Source: Lachnospiraceae bacterium
GTDB taxonomy: Bacteria > Bacillota > Clostridia > Lachnospirales > Lachnospiraceae
Length of the DNA stretch: 64,000 nucleotides
Direction of reading: 5' to 3'
Assembly: GCA_017521605.1 (NCBI GenBank)
Contig: JAFXCD010000013.1
Coordinates: 31,538-95,537 of the forward strand
Made by a program: the position numbers and the translations under genes. Position 1 is the stretch's first letter, and each line of letters starts with the position of its first letter. Of the stretch, positions 25,097-33,900 are shown piece after piece. Below the pieces are notes generated by a model. The model had not been told where the DNA came from. It made no database searches and saw only the letters and a list, made by a program, of their open reading frames with translations.

Positions 25097-26047
25097 TCAC
25101 TCTACCGGTACTATTACATTCTGTAACAATCTTCTGATTGCTTCTTCATTATCTGAAACCAAGGATTTCCCCTTTGGAGTCAGAATAATTCTATGCGAAA
25201 GCACATAAGGTGCCAAATCCTTTATATCATCCGGCACCACATAGGTTCTGCCCTTCACAAATGCATAGGCCTTTGCCATACGATACAAAGCAATACTTCC
25301 TCTTGGACTTACACCAAGCTTAATAAAATCTGCACTTCTTGTCGCTTCTACAATTTCCACGATATAGTCCCTTATCGTATCAGAACAATAAATTTTCTTC
25401 ACTTCCTCTGTCAGTTCTACAATCTCCTGACAGGTAATCACATGCTCCAATACTTTGGCTGTAACATTATTCTCATTACGCAACAAAATATCCATCTCAG
25501 CTTCCTTATCAGGATAACCTATACTGATTTTAATAATAAAACGATCCATCTGGGCTTCCGGAAGATGGTACGTGCCATAGGTTTCCACAGAATTCTGGGT
25601 AGCCAATACCATAAAAGGCTTCGGTAGCTCATAGGTAATGGAATCTATACTTACCTGTCTTTCCTCCATAGTCTCTAAAAGCGCTGACTGGGACTTGGGT
25701 GAAGAACGGTTAATCTCATCTGCTAATAAGAAATTGCAGAATACTGCTCCCTTCTTAAATTCACTTTCATGTGACACGGTATCAATCATGGTAAAACCGG
25801 TAACATCCGTAGGCATTACATCCGGTGTCATCTGAATACGACCAAACTCACCCTGACAGGACTTTGCCAATGCAGACACCAGTTGAGTCTTTCCCACACC
25901 GGGTACATCCTCAATCAATACATGTCCTCCTGCCAGCATGGCTGACACAATCAACTCAATTATATCACGTTTTCCCACAATTACTTTTTCTACATTGTCT
26001 ATCAATGCTTTTATCTTATCATTCACTTCTACCATACGTTCTACCAC
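25097..26047 (-). CDS. MoxR-family AAA+ ATPase
   Basis: About 316 residues with GGHVLIEDVPGVGKTQLV (Walker A), LLADEINRSSPKSQSALLEAM-like Walker B segment, and MVLATQNSVETYGTYHLPEAQMDRF sensor region, as in MoxR ATPases. MoxR proteins act as chaperones for complexes and are almost always encoded next to DUF58 and transglutaminase-like proteins, as here. The GTG at 26047 is used because AGGAGG lies 8 nt before it; an ATG two codons upstream is too close to the site, and one at 26065 has none. MATE is upstream with a 39-bp gap. Confidence 0.9.
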   Translation of the reverse strand: MVERMVEVNDKIKALIDNVEKVIVGKRDIIELIVSAMLAGGHVLIEDVPGVGKTQLVSALAKSCQGEFGRIQMTPDVMPTDVTGFTMIDTVSHESEFKKGAVFCNFLLADEINRSSPKSQSALLETMEERQVSIDSITYELPKPFMVLATQNSVETYGTYHLPEAQMDRFIIKISIGYPDKEAEMDILLRNENNVTAKVLEHVITCQEIVELTEEVKKIYCSDTIRDYIVEIVEATRSADFIKLGVSPRGSIALYRMAKAYAFVKGRTYVVPDDIKDLAPYVLSHRIILTPKGKSLVSDNEEAIRRLLQNVIVPVE

Positions 26048-26086
26048 TACCATTTCCTCCTGCATTGGTATGATTTATTTATTCCC

Positions 26087-27439
26087 TTATGTCGATAAAG
26101 CGGTTTTAAAATGTTTTCTTTTCCAGGATGCATATCTCCACACACAAAAAGCCGCACTAATTAACCACGACAAGCCTGTAGACCACCAGATTCCCCATAC
26201 ACCGATAAAAGAAATCCCTGTCATCACTACCGGTAAAACAACACGAATAACCACTTCCACACCGCCGTTTATCAATGCAAACAAAGCATCTCCTACACCA
26301 TTTAATATTCCTCTAGCCATATTAATTATGCCTAAGAACATGTAAAACCAGCTGGTGATTCTTAATGCTTCTGCACCATAATATATTACCTGTGGATCAT
26401 CAACAAACAATCTGATAATCCATTCGCTTCCTAACTGCATTATGGGGAGCATAACCACTGAGAAAATCCCCATAATCAAAAGGCTCTTCTTGAATCCCTG
26501 TCGGATTCGCTCCATTTCATTGGCTCCTAAATTCTGCCCACAATAGGTAGACAATGCTGCACTCAAGGTACCATAAGGTTGATGCATAAGCTGCTCCACA
26601 CGCCCCACTGCCGTAAATGCTGCCACAACGATTGCACCATAGGAATTTACTACTATCTGTAATGCCATACAGGAAATCGCCACCAATGAGAACTGCACGG
26701 AGAGCGGAATTCCCAAACGTACCGTTCCCCATATCAAATCCTTCTCCACCTTAAAATGCCGCTTTTCCAGCTTAAAATATGAATTCATATTAACCGCATA
26801 TATAAGACTACCTATTCCCGCAACCAATTGTGCTATAATGGTAGCCATTGCTGCTCCCAAAACACCCCAATTGAAACCATAGACAAACCACACATCCAAA
26901 ACAATATTCAAAAAGCAGGAAAAAATCAGGAAATACAAAGGCGACCTGGAATCCCCCAAAGCTCTCAGCATTGCCGATACATGGTTGTAAAGAGCCACCA
27001 ATGGCAGTCCAATACATTGTAGCTTCATATATATTACCGCTTCTTCCATTATATCTGCCGGCGTATCCATCAGACGCAGCATAGGTTCTGCCAGAAAAAA
27101 TGCAATCACACCTACTAAAAGGGAACCTGCAAACAATATATATCCAGCATTTACAATCGTCTTCTTTACCCTTTCTTCATTTCCGGCACCAAACTGTTGT
27201 GCGGCAATAATCCCCCCACCGCTTCCGATTCCGTTACACAAAGCAAAAAACAAAAATGTTATAGAATTGGTTGCTCCAACAGCTGCCAGCGCATTTGCCC
27301 CCACACCTTTCCCCACAATTATGGAATCTGCCAGATTATACATCTGCTGAAACAGATTCCCTACCAGCATGGGAATCGCGAAAACCAACAAAAGATATAC
27401 CGGATTACCTATGGTCATATTTAATGTTTTGGTTTTCAT
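26087..27439 (-). CDS. MATE-family multidrug/toxin efflux transporter
   Basis: The 450-residue protein has twelve hydrophobic segments and MATE motifs such as PMLVGNLFQQMYNLADSIIVGKGVG at the N-terminus and FGAGNEERVKK in the loop after helix 2-3. MATE proteins export cationic drugs or metabolites using Na+ or H+. The length is typical. The start is weak in spacing (AGGGGAG about 13 nt before ATG). It lies between GH8 and moxR with no clear functional link to either. Confidence 0.92.
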   Translation of the reverse strand: MKTKTLNMTIGNPVYLLLVFAIPMLVGNLFQQMYNLADSIIVGKGVGANALAAVGATNSITFLFFALCNGIGSGGGIIAAQQFGAGNEERVKKTIVNAGYILFAGSLLVGVIAFFLAEPMLRLMDTPADIMEEAVIYMKLQCIGLPLVALYNHVSAMLRALGDSRSPLYFLIFSCFLNIVLDVWFVYGFNWGVLGAAMATIIAQLVAGIGSLIYAVNMNSYFKLEKRHFKVEKDLIWGTVRLGIPLSVQFSLVAISCMALQIVVNSYGAIVVAAFTAVGRVEQLMHQPYGTLSAALSTYCGQNLGANEMERIRQGFKKSLLIMGIFSVVMLPIMQLGSEWIIRLFVDDPQVIYYGAEALRITSWFYMFLGIINMARGILNGVGDALFALINGGVEVVIRVVLPVVMTGISFIGVWGIWWSTGLSWLISAAFCVWRYASWKRKHFKTALST

Positions 27440-27471
27440 ATCAATTCATTTTCTCCCCTAATATTTAACAA

Positions 27472-28626
27472 TTATTCATAAATTCTGTAATTTCCGCTCA
27501 GCGCCAAAATAGCAAACATATACAGACAATTATCATAATATCTTCTGTCACCTTCACGCAGTGGCTGATTCCAAAACCACTCTACCCACTGCTTAGCCAC
27601 TTCCCAATCTGCACTGCCCTTTTCTGCTGCCAAAGCACCCTGTGCGGTAGTAGCCAAAAGTCCTAAAGGATGAAGCACCGTCATCTCTACCGGTGTGCCA
27701 TCCACTTCATATACACATCTTGCCGCTTCTAAATCCGTTCTTAAGAACTTCATCAAACGTACCGGCGCTGCATAATGACCTGCATCCTTACCAAACCACA
27801 ATGCATCCAAGCCGATATTGGCCGCAGTTCTGTAAGCATCACTATAGAACTTATCATGCTTACCACCCCAAGGCAATTCCTCTGACATAGGACTACCGTC
27901 AAAATTACCGTACTCCGGATTCATACCAGTCACCGGATGACAAGCCTTTGCCAGATACTCACGGCTGGCCTGTGCTGCCTCCTTCCAGAATTCTCTATCT
28001 TCTTCATTGGCCCAAAGAGCAAACAGCTCATAAAAATGAGGCAAATGATAAGAAGGATCTGTAAATGGAGAACCGGGAACAAAAAGAATCTGCTTATTCT
28101 CACGATTCCACATAGGATGACCAATTCTACCTTCCTCCCCCTTATGAATACAAGCACTCAGAATATTTCTTGCTTCCTGGGAGTAATTGAAAATACCCTC
28201 ACCATCTCCCCATCTATGGGATGCAAAAAATAATGCCATGGCATAGAATTCTTCTCCGTCCGGTGCAGGACCATTTGCATTTCTATCACCGTTTAATGCA
28301 CAGCTCCAAGCAAAATAGCCTTCACCCCAACCGTTATCCATAAACATATAGGTTTTGGACCATTTCCAGATGCGGTCGAACTCTTCCTTCATATTAAGCT
28401 GCACACACATCATCATACCATAAGACATACCCTCTGTTCTTGCATCGTGATTACCGGTATCCTCAAGATAACCCATATCTTCCCCTGCCGGATGATAAAT
28501 ACGTTCTTCTTCGCTACCAAAAAAGAATACATTCACTGCATCTTTGATTTTCTTATCAATTTCTTCCTGACTCTTTCCTATTTCCGCAAAAATATTACGA
28601 TATTCTTTTGTTTCAAATGCTGCCAT
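27472..28626 (-). CDS. GH8 reducing-end xylose-releasing exo-oligoxylanase (Rex)
   Basis: The 384-residue protein shows the Rex subfamily of GH8: NVFFFGSEEERIYHPAG, then DTGNHDARTEGMSYGMM with the likely acid Glu65, WSCALNGDRNANGPAPDGEEF, and SDAYRTAANIGLDALW with the likely base Asp. There is no signal peptide, so it acts in the cytoplasm on imported xylo-oligosaccharides, removing xylose from the reducing end. AGGAGG precedes the ATG and a TATAAT box lies about 45 bp upstream. It complements the extracellular GH10 xylanase encoded a few kilobases away, though not in the same operon. Confidence 0.9.
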   Translation of the reverse strand: MAAFETKEYRNIFAEIGKSQEEIDKKIKDAVNVFFFGSEEERIYHPAGEDMGYLEDTGNHDARTEGMSYGMMMCVQLNMKEEFDRIWKWSKTYMFMDNGWGEGYFAWSCALNGDRNANGPAPDGEEFYAMALFFASHRWGDGEGIFNYSQEARNILSACIHKGEEGRIGHPMWNRENKQILFVPGSPFTDPSYHLPHFYELFALWANEEDREFWKEAAQASREYLAKACHPVTGMNPEYGNFDGSPMSEELPWGGKHDKFYSDAYRTAANIGLDALWFGKDAGHYAAPVRLMKFLRTDLEAARCVYEVDGTPVEMTVLHPLGLLATTAQGALAAEKGSADWEVAKQWVEWFWNQPLREGDRRYYDNCLYMFAILALSGNYRIYE

Positions 28627-28696
28627 ATGTAAGTCCTCCTATAAGTGTGATAATTATGTACATTATAACCTATATTGTCTTTTATTTCCATCAAAA

Positions 28697-28729
28697 TTTA
28701 AAACAACTCGGACTTTTTGTCCGAGTTGT
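28697..28729 (-). terminator. Terminator of the purO-purH operon
   Basis: ACAACTCGGAC and GTCCGAGTTGT form a perfect 11-bp stem with a 5-nt loop, followed by a T-rich tract on the minus strand, 14 bp after the purH stop. Confidence 0.92.
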
Positions 28730-28743
28730 CTGTTTTAATCTTA

Positions 28744-29922
28744 TTAATGATGGAACAATCTGATTCCGGTAAATGCCATAGCCATGTTATACTTGTTTGC
28801 GCATTCGATAACCAAATCATCTCTTACAGAGCCGCCGGGCTGCGCAATATACTTTACACCGCTCTTACGTGCTCTTTCGATGTTGTCTGAGAAGGGGAAG
28901 AATGCATCGGAGCCTAAGGTTACATCCTGCATACCATCCAGCCATGCACGCTTTTCTTCGCGGGTAAACACTTCAGGCTTTACCTTAAAGACCTTCTGCC
29001 ATGCACCTTCTGCCAATACATCCATGTATTCTTCACCGATGTAGTTGTCGATAGCATTGTCTCTGTCTGCACGTCCTACAGTGTCAAGGAACTGAAGTCC
29101 CAACACCTGAGGTGCCTGACGCAAATACCAGTTATCAGCCTTCATACCGGCCAGTCGGGTACAGTGTACACGGGACTGCTGACCTGCACCGATACCGATG
29201 GCCTGACCGCCCTTTACGAAGCATACTGAGTTAGACTGAGTGTACTTTAAGGTAATCAAAGCAATCTTCATATCGATTAATGCAGCTTCAGGAATCTCCT
29301 TATTGTTGGTTACGATATTGGATAATAAATCACCATTAATATCAAGCTCATTTCTACCCTGTTCAAAGGTAATACCATACACCTGCTTCTTTTCCAATTC
29401 TGCAGGTACATAATTCTCATCAATTTGAATAACGTTGTAGCCACCCTTTTTCTTTGCCTTTAAGATTTCCAAAGCATCCTCGGTATAACCGGGAGCGATG
29501 ACACCATCAGAAACCTCTCTCTTAATGAGCCTTGCAGTATCTGCATCACATACATCGGACAAAGCGATAAAATCGCCAAAGGAGGACATTCTGTCCGCGC
29601 CTCTTGCTCTTGCATAAGCACAAGCCAAAGGAGATAACTCACCCAAGTCGTCCACCCAGTAAATCTTAGCAAGCGTTTCATCCAAAGGAAGACCTACTGC
29701 TGCACCTGCGGGAGATACATGTTTAAAGGAAGTTGCTGCAGGAAGTCCTGTAGCCAGCTTTAATTCCTTAACCAACTGCCAGCCGTTAAAAGCATCTAAA
29801 AAGTTAATATATCCGGGCTTACCGTTTAATACAGTAACAGGTAAATCACTGCCGTCCTCCATATAAATACGGGAAGGCTTCTGATTGGGGTTACAGCCGT
29901 ATTTTAATTCCATTTCGTTCAT
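28744..29922 (-). CDS. purH: AICAR transformylase (PurH, C-terminal activity only)
   Basis: The 392-residue protein is the formyltransferase half of PurH: ELKYGCNPNQKPSRIYM at the start, GYINFLDAFNGWQLVKELK, ATSFKHVSPAGAAVG and the late FPFSDNIERARKSGVKYIAQPGGS. It converts AICAR and 10-formyl-THF to FAICAR in purine synthesis. The IMP cyclohydrolase half of the usual bifunctional PurH is missing; that step is encoded by the adjacent purO. GAGG precedes the ATG. The pair is under a ZTP riboswitch. Confidence 0.94.
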   Translation of the reverse strand: MNEMELKYGCNPNQKPSRIYMEDGSDLPVTVLNGKPGYINFLDAFNGWQLVKELKLATGLPAATSFKHVSPAGAAVGLPLDETLAKIYWVDDLGELSPLACAYARARGADRMSSFGDFIALSDVCDADTARLIKREVSDGVIAPGYTEDALEILKAKKKGGYNVIQIDENYVPAELEKKQVYGITFEQGRNELDINGDLLSNIVTNNKEIPEAALIDMKIALITLKYTQSNSVCFVKGGQAIGIGAGQQSRVHCTRLAGMKADNWYLRQAPQVLGLQFLDTVGRADRDNAIDNYIGEEYMDVLAEGAWQKVFKVKPEVFTREEKRAWLDGMQDVTLGSDAFFPFSDNIERARKSGVKYIAQPGGSVRDDLVIECANKYNMAMAFTGIRLFHH

Positions 29923-29967
29923 GATATTTTCCTCTTTCTGTTTTTATTCTCAAGAACTCCTGACAAA

Positions 29968-30681
29968 TTAGCAGTTCTTATTAACAATTTTGGTTTCATA
30001 CTTGCCTGTTTCGATATCAATGTATCTTACAAACAAAGACACCTTGTTTTCTTCGTTTAAGCTGTTCCAAAGCATATCGGTAAATGCATCCATATCATCG
30101 GGAATGCTTACCCACTTAGGTTCGCCTTCAAAACTTGGCAAAGGATTGCCATCATGCATATAAGTATGAATGAAATGACCTTCACCGGCTACAGGGTTCT
30201 CATAAGCATATGTATAACGATTACAAGCATCAGGGTTACCGTTGTTACTCTTTAAAATAGACATTGCATAGTTATACTTGCCGTTTTCAATATGCATAAT
30301 ACCGGAAATACGAGGGGTGTAGTTAGGGCCATCGGGCTCAAACTCACGACTTCTTAAAGACTGTTCAAAGGTAAGCTGCTTGTCCATACCTTCGTAAATG
30401 GTATCGGTCTGGTCACCATTGGTTACGATGGTCTTGTTGCCAAGCACACGAACCGGTGCATAAATAATCAGACTGGGATCTTCCAGCTTAGAAGGATCAA
30501 AAGCCTGGGTACGGATACCTTGTCCGTCTTCTACAAATACACGGTTACGGCTGTTAGAGCTTCTGCCCATGATGAAATATGCGGTTACTGCATATTTACC
30601 GTTTGCTGACTTACCGATGACAATACCTCTGCCGGGATAAGCATTTTCTCTTAATTCCTGTTCTAACGATAGCATCTTCAT
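29968..30681 (-). CDS. purO: IMP cyclohydrolase (PurO-type)
   Basis: The 237-residue protein resembles the archaeal-type IMP cyclohydrolase: YPGRGIVIGKSANGKYAVTAYFIMGRSSNSRNRVFV at the N-terminus and YAPVRVLGNKTIVTNGDQTDTIYEG further on. PurO closes FAICAR to IMP, the last step of the pathway. It is paired with stand-alone AICAR transformylase, so the two replace bifunctional PurH. GGAGGAAG lies before the ATG, and the riboswitch leader ends about 40 bp upstream. Confidence 0.9.
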   Translation of the reverse strand: MKMLSLEQELRENAYPGRGIVIGKSANGKYAVTAYFIMGRSSNSRNRVFVEDGQGIRTQAFDPSKLEDPSLIIYAPVRVLGNKTIVTNGDQTDTIYEGMDKQLTFEQSLRSREFEPDGPNYTPRISGIMHIENGKYNYAMSILKSNNGNPDACNRYTYAYENPVAGEGHFIHTYMHDGNPLPSFEGEPKWVSIPDDMDAFTDMLWNSLNEENKVSLFVRYIDIETGKYETKIVNKNC

Positions 30682-30720
30682 TTCTTCTTCCTCCGTTTTT
30701 TTGAAATGTTCGCTCTAAGG

Positions 30721-30766
30721 GTAAAAATATACCGCCTGAGCATCCTTATATTAGGTGCCCAGGCGG
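30721..30766 (-). terminator. Expression-platform terminator of the ZTP riboswitch
   Basis: CCGCCTGGGCA (30756-30766) and TGCTCAGGCGG (30732-30742) form a stem followed by TATATTTTT on the minus strand. The left arm is the same sequence that closes the aptamer pseudoknot, so ligand binding and termination exclude each other, as in known ZTP switches. Confidence 0.88.
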
Positions 30767-30845
30767 TCGGCTTTTTCTTTATTCTACACTCCCTGTGGGT
30801 CATCCCACCACAGCTATTGCTGTTTTCCGCCAGTTGTGTAGCTCA
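30756..30845 (-). promoter_or_regulatory. ZTP (pfl) riboswitch aptamer upstream of purO-purH
   Basis: On the minus strand the conserved parts of the pfl/ZTP class appear in order: ACAACTGGCGGAAA, a GTGGGA...CCAC-type hairpin followed by GGGAGTGT, and GCCGACCGCCTGGGCA at the end. ZTP riboswitches sense the folate-stress signal ZMP/ZTP (AICAR mono- or triphosphate) and turn on purine and folate genes. AICAR is the substrate of the downstream PurH, which fits exactly. Confidence 0.92.
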
Positions 30846-30852
30846 TGCATTC

Positions 30853-30881
30853 ATATTACATGGTTTTTGCGGTATTTGCAA
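30853..30881 (-). promoter_or_regulatory. Sigma-A promoter of the riboswitch-purO-purH transcript
   Basis: TTGCAA, 17 nt, TAATAT on the minus strand. The predicted start point (about 30846) is just ahead of the aptamer. It lies between the xylanase stop and the riboswitch. Confidence 0.75.
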
Positions 30882-30900
30882 GCCCTTTTTCAGCTTTATT

Positions 30901-33900
30901 TTACTCTTCTTCCTTTTTTGTTTTGCGTAATACAACTACGGCTGCAGCTGCCATTGCTGACAATACCATAAGTACCACTGCCACCATAGGATGTGCCTGG
31001 TCGCCGGTTGAAGGAGCACCATTACCTGCTGCGGGTGCCGGAGCCTCAGTAGGAGCCGGTGTTGTTGCAGGAGAACTACTTCCTGTATTTGCACCGCTAT
31101 TGTTATTAGAGCTCTGCTCTTCTACTTCATTCACAACTACAAAGGTACTGAAAGAAGGAGTGGTAAACTCTAACATACCATCAATGATTCTTGCAGCCAA
31201 TCTTTCAGGAGTCTTTGCTCCATCTGCGTAATGCAATACTGCAACCTTACCATTCTTATCGATGGATGAAGGTACTTCCATACGGATGGTCACCGGTACC
31301 AGAGGCTGTACTGCCTGACTTCCCGCAAAAAGCTTTGCATCAAATGCAAATGCATTCTTATACTTTGCTTCCATAGAAGGTACTGTAACAACTTCAAATA
31401 CCATCTTAGCTTCCTTATCCAAATCAATACCAATCAATGCACCGATTACTTTCTTAATCTGAGGAACCTTGTTGTCTTTATTCACAACATCTAATACTCT
31501 TCCGATTGCCTGTTCAAACAATTCTTCCATGTATTCTACATTCGCTTCCAGAACTTCCTCCAGATTACCATTATCCACTAATTCCTTAACTTCTGCAATG
31601 ATGTCCTTCACTGCCTGAATCTTTTCTTCCTTGGTAGCATTATCATCTACAAGTACGTTTAACTCCTCTACCATTTCCTTCAGGATTTCATCTGCATCCG
31701 GAGCAGGAGAAGGTGTTGTCTCAGGTTCGGGACTTGGTGTTACTTCAGGCTCGGGGCTTGGTGTCACCTCAGGCTCGGGACTTGGTGTTACTTCAGGCTC
31801 GGGACCTGGTGTTACTTCAGGATCGGGACTTGGTGTTACTTCAGGCTCGGGACTTGGTGTTACTTCAGGCTCCGGTTCCGGTTCGTCTGCCACCAATATA
31901 GCTATTCCAAATACATCAGAGCCGGCATATCCCATTCCGGTATCATCAGCCCAGCTTAAGGTACCGAGACGTCCGGGTTTACCCTTATCTGCATCTTTAG
32001 TCGCATCATTAATCTGTAATTCCAAACCAATCTTCGTACCATTTTCGGGAGTAATATCTGTCCACTTAAATGCAGCCTCAATCACATAACCGTCAGCCGT
32101 AATCTTAGCCGCAGACTTCACATCTTCAGCCTCCCACTTCTGACTACCAAAGGACCGGTCATTTACATAGTTGATACGATATTGCTTATCATCCGCATCA
32201 TAGCCGGAAGTCTTTTTGTTGTTCTCATCAATAAATACTTCGATAGAATCCTGTAACCATTCACTTGCATTATCCTTGTTTAATTCAGCATCCGTTACCT
32301 CTGCTAAAATATAAAGATAATCCTTATCCCACAGCATCTTGATGTTGGATTCTGCCTTTGCACCAATATTAATGGTAAGAGGAATTTCTTCCACTTCTGT
32401 CCACTTATCGTCAGCTTCTCCATCTATAGTGATGGTTCCCTGTGCAATTGCAGTAATTGGCTTCATAGTTGCAGTTGCATAATACTTGCTACTTGTTTCT
32501 TGTGTAAAGGTAGTGTCATTAAATGCTATGCTTTCTGTGCCATTCACTACCACTACATCCATTGATACCTTCTTAGCAATACCTGTAGAACTCAATGCTA
32601 CTGCTACTTCCGCACTATAACCACCATCAATTGCCTGTGCATCAGTACGCTTTACTGTCACTGCAATAGGTGTTGTTTCACCAGCCTTCATGGCAGGATC
32701 CACATAAACTGTTACTGCATCTGCTGCATCAACAGTTGCATCCTGTACAGTCACAAGTATCTTCAAGCCATTTTCATCCCACATAGGAACAAAGGTCGCC
32801 TTGGTATCACCCTGAGTCATACTGTACTCCATACCCTGTGTATAATTGTCATCCTCGTAAGCACTAATAACAATCTTTTGCACCTCAGGGAGCTTAGGTG
32901 CCAACTTGCCGGGTTCTACAAATGCCCAGAAAGAAGGCTTAGCCTTGTAATTATCATCAAACAATAATGGACACTGCTTCTGTTTGCCGTCAGCACCACC
33001 ACCAACGCCAGCTTGCTGATGCAACCAGGAATTTTTATCAATAACACCCCACATGGTAATACCGGTTACATCAATACCGTCTTCTGCATCCAATTTCTTT
33101 AACACATCGTAATAATCTTTGTAACGATATGCCATCTTATTGTAAGCTTCATCACGAGTTGCTTCTGTTCCGTCGTAAATACCACTAGCCTTAATATCCA
33201 GTTCCGTCCATTGTACCTTACCTACCACTTCACAATAAGCTCGTACAGCATCTTCTACTTCTTCAACAGAAGGACTCAGCATATTATGATGAGCCTGCAT
33301 ACCCATAGCATCAATTCTGGTACCCGGTGCTGCTAATACAGCCTTAAGAAGCTTCACAATACCTTCTACCTTGCCGGGTTCACAATCATTGTAATCATTG
33401 TAATAAAGTTCTAAGTTTGCAGGAGCATATTTATTTGCATACTGGAATGCTTTGATAATATACTCATTGCTCTGGTTGCCATAAACTGCTGACCAATCAG
33501 ACTCATCCGCACCACGATAGGTTTTGGTTGTATCATTAATGGCTTCGTTTACTACGTCCCAACCATAGAATAAATCTTTATATTTACTATTAGGACCGGT
33601 GTAATATTCAAGCATGGTCTTAATATACCATTCCAGACGCTTATCCATTACATCTTTGCTTACATAACCTGCTTCAATGTCATAATTCTCTCTAAAGAAC
33701 CATGAAGGTGCCTGTGAATGCCATACTAATACATGACCTCTTGCTTTAATCTGCTTGTCAGGATTTGCAGCATTCCACTCAAGCAGCTTATCTAATATTG
33801 TATTAGCACGCTTGTAATTTAATTTAGGAACTACCAATTCCTCACCATTAAATGTAACAACCTCTGTTCCGTTTTCAGGACACTTATCATTGCTATAGTT

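Noticed and set aside
31705-31878. Regular 24-bp repeats that could suggest a CRISPR array
   Set aside because: There are no unique spacers; the units are contiguous, in frame and encode the proline-rich linker of the xylanase.
31631-32089. 152-codon plus-strand frame with GSGLGVTS repeats
   Set aside because: It is the complement of the PEPEVTPS repeat and not a separate surface protein.
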